64,000 bases of DNA from Fictibacillus terranigra (GTDB taxonomy: Bacteria > Bacillota > Bacilli > Bacillales > Fictibacillaceae). The position numbers and the translations under genes were made by a program. A model generated the notes under the pieces. It saw nothing but the letters and a program-made list of their open reading frames with translations, had not been told where the DNA came from and did no database searches. The DNA is taken from positions 248,001-312,000 of the forward strand of contig NZ_JAUHLN010000001.1 of assembly GCF_030412265.1 (NCBI RefSeq), written 5' to 3'. Of the stretch, positions 61,111 to 64,000 are shown one piece after another; position 1 is the stretch's first letter, and the number at the start of each line of letters is the position of its first letter.

Positions 61111-62052
61111 TTAGATTTCCAGTTCTTTTTTTAAAGTGGTTTGAATTTTGGTTTTCTCGTCTTCCGGCACGATGAGATAGTAGATGCCGCCGATTCGCTG
61201 GCCCTGGCCCTTGATCTCGATGTTTTCTACGTTGCTGCGCGCGCCTTTATAGTTGGATTGAATGTCTTTCATCTCGTCGAAGGTCATGTTCGTTTTTACG
61301 TTGGAGCCGACTACGTTTAAGATGTCGCCCATTTTCGTAACAGAAGAAATTTGTGCACCTTCATTAACGATCGCGCTGATCACCTGGCGCTGGCGTTCAT
61401 TACGGCCGAAGTCGCCTTCAGGATCTTCTTTTCTCATACGGGTGTAAGCTAGTGCTTCTTTACCGGACAGCTTCAGCTCGCCTTTTGGGAACGAATAGCC
61501 ATCATAGTTGAAGGCAAGGCGCTCGTTGTTTACGGTCACACCGCCAAGCGCATCCACAATTCCTTTGAAACTCTCCATATTTACTTTTACAAAATAATCG
61601 ACGGGCACGTCCAGGAAGTTTTCAACGGTCTTGATGGCCATTTTTGTTCCGCCAAAGGCATAGGCATGGTTGATTTTATCCTCCCGGCCTTTTCCGATGA
61701 TTTCAGTCCGGGTATCACGCGGGATGCTGGTCATGACCATTTTGTTCGTATTCGGGTTGACGGTCACTAGAATGAGCGTATCGGATCGGCCGCGGTCACC
61801 TTGACGCTCATCAACGCCTAAAATCAGGATGGAGACCGGGTCGCCTTTTGAAGGAGTAAGATCGCCCTTCCGTTTAGAGGAACCATCCCACGCCGCATCA
61901 TCATGCATTTTGTTGGCCGTGTTTTTCACCGAGCCATAAATATAGTAGAAGCCGCCTGCTCCGATGAGCAATAATACGCCGAGGATAAGGAGAGTAATCT
62001 TTAGTCCTCTGCGTTTTTTTCTGCGCTGCTTTTTCGCTGAACGTCTGTCCAT
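61111..62052 (-). CDS. LytR/CpsA/Psr-family cell-wall polymer ligase
   Basis: A 313-residue membrane-anchored enzyme of the LCP family that attaches teichoic acids or other glycopolymers to peptidoglycan. A basic cytoplasmic tail (MDRRSAKKQRRKKRRGLKI), one helix (about 19-40), and an extracellular LCP domain with SILILGVDERQGDRGRSDTLILV, TSIPRDTRTEI (conserved Arg-Asp-Arg) and FGRNERQRQVI. Start at 62052 has AGAGG about 9 nt upstream; the ATG at 62085 lacks an SD. The length then agrees with TagU/LytR proteins. Confidence 0.9.
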   Translation of the reverse strand: MDRRSAKKQRRKKRRGLKITLLILGVLLLIGAGGFYYIYGSVKNTANKMHDDAAWDGSSKRKGDLTPSKGDPVSILILGVDERQGDRGRSDTLILVTVNPNTNKMVMTSIPRDTRTEIIGKGREDKINHAYAFGGTKMAIKTVENFLDVPVDYFVKVNMESFKGIVDALGGVTVNNERLAFNYDGYSFPKGELKLSGKEALAYTRMRKEDPEGDFGRNERQRQVISAIVNEGAQISSVTKMGDILNVVGSNVKTNMTFDEMKDIQSNYKGARSNVENIEIKGQGQRIGGIYYLIVPEDEKTKIQTTLKKELEI

Positions 62053-62312
62053 TTCATCAACCTCTTCATTATAGTCATAAGCCATTAATAATCTTATTAA
62101 TCGTTGCAATATCTTTTTTAATATAACAGAAAATGACAGGTTTGGTGAAAATATTTTTAAATTTACACATTCCTTATGACGGTTGCAGACCAACGATGGG
62201 AACGATTCCTTCAATTTACATGTTTATACAAATCCCGCGCATCATTTGTCAATTATTTTCAGTGTAAACCGAACGTATATTCGCATATAATAGGATAAGG
62301 CAGGTGAAGAAT

Positions 62313-62642
62313 ATGCTTCGTGACCGCGGAAAGATGAAATGGCAAGGGATGTTTATGCCCGAGCATATGAAGGGCTTAAGGGAGTTTGACTGGGATCATA
62401 AAAAGAAGACAAAACCGGAACTGGATGAGCAGCAATACGAGCTGATGGAACAAACCATCTGCGAGGCGATGGCCGAAAATTTGGATCTGTGTATGACCAT
62501 TTTTGGAAGTGGGGACTTTCATTTGCTGATCGGGAAGGTGCATTATGCAGATCGGTATAAAAAAGAGCTGCGCGTCGTCGATTTCCACCATGAGGTCCAT
62601 CGAGTGAAGATCGCTGATCTGGTGGATGTAAAAATAAGATAA
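62313..62642 (+). CDS. YolD-like family protein
   Basis: A 109-residue member of the YolD family (start LRDRGKMKWQGMFMPEHM, close LRVVDFHHEVHRVKIADLVDV). In bacilli yolD-like genes are often paired with a Y-family polymerase (UvrX/YqjW) under LexA; here no polymerase is next to it. SD AGGTG suits the ATG at 62313 better than the GTG at 62304. Role unknown. Confidence 0.85.
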   Translation: MLRDRGKMKWQGMFMPEHMKGLREFDWDHKKKTKPELDEQQYELMEQTICEAMAENLDLCMTIFGSGDFHLLIGKVHYADRYKKELRVVDFHHEVHRVKIADLVDVKIR

Positions 62643-62670
62643 AAGGACCCCCTGGGAGGGATCCTTTTAT
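62641..62670. terminator. Bidirectional terminator, YolD / subtilase
   Basis: AAAAGGA and TCCTTTT arms with an inner CCC/GGG pairing; lies between the convergent stops at 62642 and 62678. Confidence 0.7.
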
Positions 62671-62677
62671 TTTACTT

Positions 62678-64000
62678 TTATTTCGTTAATGCATTATAGA
62701 TGTTGGCTTCTCCAGACCCGAATAGCGGATCTTGTCCCACTTTTCCAAGATCGACAGCTGTCTGGCGCAGCTTCGCCTGAACTTGAGCCGGTGAATATTC
62801 AGGATGCTGTGATTTGATGACCGCTGCGATACCGGCTACTTTTGGTGCAGCCATGGAAGTACCGTGAAGAAGGGCATAACCCTGTAAGTTTCCTGTTACA
62901 TACGGTGCCAGGTAGGTTGGCCAAGTTGAGAATGCACGGTACATAAAGTCACGCTTATTAAGATAGTCTCCTTTTGGATCTTGGCGATACAGGGCATCGT
63001 ATGCCGGGCCGTTGTCACCGCCAGGTCCAGCCACGTCGATCACGCTGCCATAGTTGGAATAGAACGCGATTTTGTCATTAGACCACTTGTTGGAAGATGA
63101 AACGGTTACGACTCCAGGAACTTGGGCAGGTGCCACACGGGAAGGCCCCTTAATATCCAATCCATACGTTTCCTTCCAGTAAGTTTGCATGTCATGAATG
63201 TCATTCAAGTTGCGGGAGTCATTGCCGGAAGAAACGACAACCGTCACACCTTTTTTCGCAGCATACTGCATGGCACGGTGATAAGCCACCATGGAAGCGG
63301 AATCGCCTTTTTCACCAAGGTTGTTCGCCATCCAGCGCCATCCGCCAAGGCTCATGTTGATGACCTCAACTCCATCGTTCGCTGCAGAAACGATCGCATC
63401 GGTAATCCATGATTGCTGTGCACCGCCTGTCGCACCGAAAACCCGGTACGAGCGTACGGTTAAGTTCGGGCCAACGCCGTATACTTTACCGTTTCCGGCA
63501 ATGGAACCGGCTACGTGTGTTCCATGGCCGTTTTTGTCCCAGGCATCCTTCGTGCCAGGCACAAATGTTTTACTGCCGGCAAGATCGGCATTCGCTTTTA
63601 GATCTGGGTGATCAAAGTCCATTCCAGTATCGATGATCCCTACGACCGTATCATGGTTACCTTTGTTGATGCCATAGGATTTGAACTCGTTAGTGACTCG
63701 TTTGATATCCCACTGAAGGTCATGATAGTTTTGGTTCGGATCGTTCCAGTCAGGCTGCGGAATGGATGTGATTGGCTGACCGTCAGCAGGATTCGGATCG
63801 TCTTCCAAATAGACTTCCAACTCTTTGTCCGCAGCTTGTATGTTTGTATCTGCTTTAACTTTTGCAAGGAAATCTGGGGAGGCAGATTTGGCTTCTACAA
63901 CGCCAATTTCCTCAACGACTCGTTCCACAGAGCCGCCTGCCTGTTCGATTTCTGCAGACAGGTTAGAAGGGACTTTCCCTTTATATGTAAGAAGATAATG
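62678..64000 (-). CDS. Subtilisin-like serine protease, 5' end outside the window
   Basis: The frame stays open to the last base, so the start is missing. Visible: the end of a propeptide (YLLTYKGKVPSNLSAEIEQAG), then an S8 domain with Asp in VVGIIDTGMDFDHPDL, His in DKNGHGTHVAGSIAG, oxyanion Asn in VVSSGNDSRN and Ser in LLHGTSMAAPKVAG. Resembles exported subtilases of the lantibiotic-leader or alkaline type. A repeat-like GTGCCAGGCAC at 63549-63559 falls inside the coding sequence (FVPGTK). Confidence 0.9.
   Translation of the reverse strand, partial: HYLLTYKGKVPSNLSAEIEQAGGSVERVVEEIGVVEAKSASPDFLAKVKADTNIQAADKELEVYLEDDPNPADGQPITSIPQPDWNDPNQNYHDLQWDIKRVTNEFKSYGINKGNHDTVVGIIDTGMDFDHPDLKANADLAGSKTFVPGTKDAWDKNGHGTHVAGSIAGNGKVYGVGPNLTVRSYRVFGATGGAQQSWITDAIVSAANDGVEVINMSLGGWRWMANNLGEKGDSASMVAYHRAMQYAAKKGVTVVVSSGNDSRNLNDIHDMQTYWKETYGLDIKGPSRVAPAQVPGVVTVSSSNKWSNDKIAFYSNYGSVIDVAGPGGDNGPAYDALYRQDPKGDYLNKRDFMYRAFSTWPTYLAPYVTGNLQGYALLHGTSMAAPKVAGIAAVIKSQHPEYSPAQVQAKLRQTAVDLGKVGQDPLFGSGEANIYNALTK

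Noticed and set aside
63549-63559. GTGCCAGGCAC, like a repeat arm
   Set aside because: It lies within the subtilase coding sequence, encodes part of FVPGTK, lacks the outer bases, core and second arm; taken as chance.

Overview
The window is a chromosomal piece of an aerobic, low-to-mid GC endospore-former of the family Bacillaceae. Strong purine-rich Shine-Dalgarno (SD) sites, GTG/TTG starts, orthologue-like AprX, CtaA, YolD, LytR/CpsA/Psr (LCP) and HxlR proteins, and CcpA-type cre sites all fit. Fictibacillus or a near relative is my guess from overall gene style, not a measured placement. I see no tRNA, rRNA, CRISPR array, prophage or intact insertion sequence.

Layout. 1-5.4 kb: a small sigma factor divergent from DUF1659/DUF2922 genes, pseudouridine catabolism (psuK-psuG), and a divergent MFS exporter/HxlR pair. 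5.4-11.8 kb: acid-sugar cassette 1 (PrpR_N-type regulator, KdgT-type permease, DUF1537 kinase, PdxA2-type dehydrogenase). 12.1-21.3 kb: a six-gene operon with a ROK regulator, a large secreted PIG-L deacetylase, an iron-type ABC importer and an argininosuccinate-lyase-like enzyme. I regard this as the best candidate for an undescribed pathway. 21.3-26.7 kb: AAA ATPase, LysR/PhzF pair, BrnQ and two unrecognised genes. 26.7-31.2 kb: acid-sugar cassette 2 (DeoR, DUF1537, PdxA, ACS-family MFS). 31.3-41.5 kb: an argS remnant, AlkD-like protein, Gfo/Idh plus SMP-30 pair, AprX, TauE, a large secreted subtilase and two truncated genes joined head to head. 41.6-50.9 kb: exporter, esterase with an apparent ATT start, an operon of Nramp-like transporter/epimerase/DapA-family lyase, M28 peptidase and lactonase. 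51.2-64 kb: ctaA, TrmB regulator, amine oxidase, YihY, TerC, ZIP, LCP, YolD and an incomplete subtilase.

Common themes. Two separate DUF1537-PdxA cassettes sit about 15 kb apart, each with its own regulator and transporter type, and each with a cre-like site. Since Bacillaceae normally make pyridoxal phosphate by PdxS/PdxT, these PdxA proteins are best read as four-carbon acid-sugar phosphate dehydrogenases. Secreted or intracellular hydrolases (three subtilases, M28 peptidase, PIG-L) point to a scavenging life style.

The window also carries a family of 50-nt palindromic repeats: two GGTGCCWGGCACC arms around a 24-nt core, commonly with TTTTGACATATGTCAAAA. There are eleven whole or partial copies, one before 5.5 kb and ten between 31.5 and 58.5 kb, with none in the 26 kb that hold the catabolic operons. 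One copy shows paired substitutions in its arms, which suggests selection for, or symmetric inheritance of, a hairpin.
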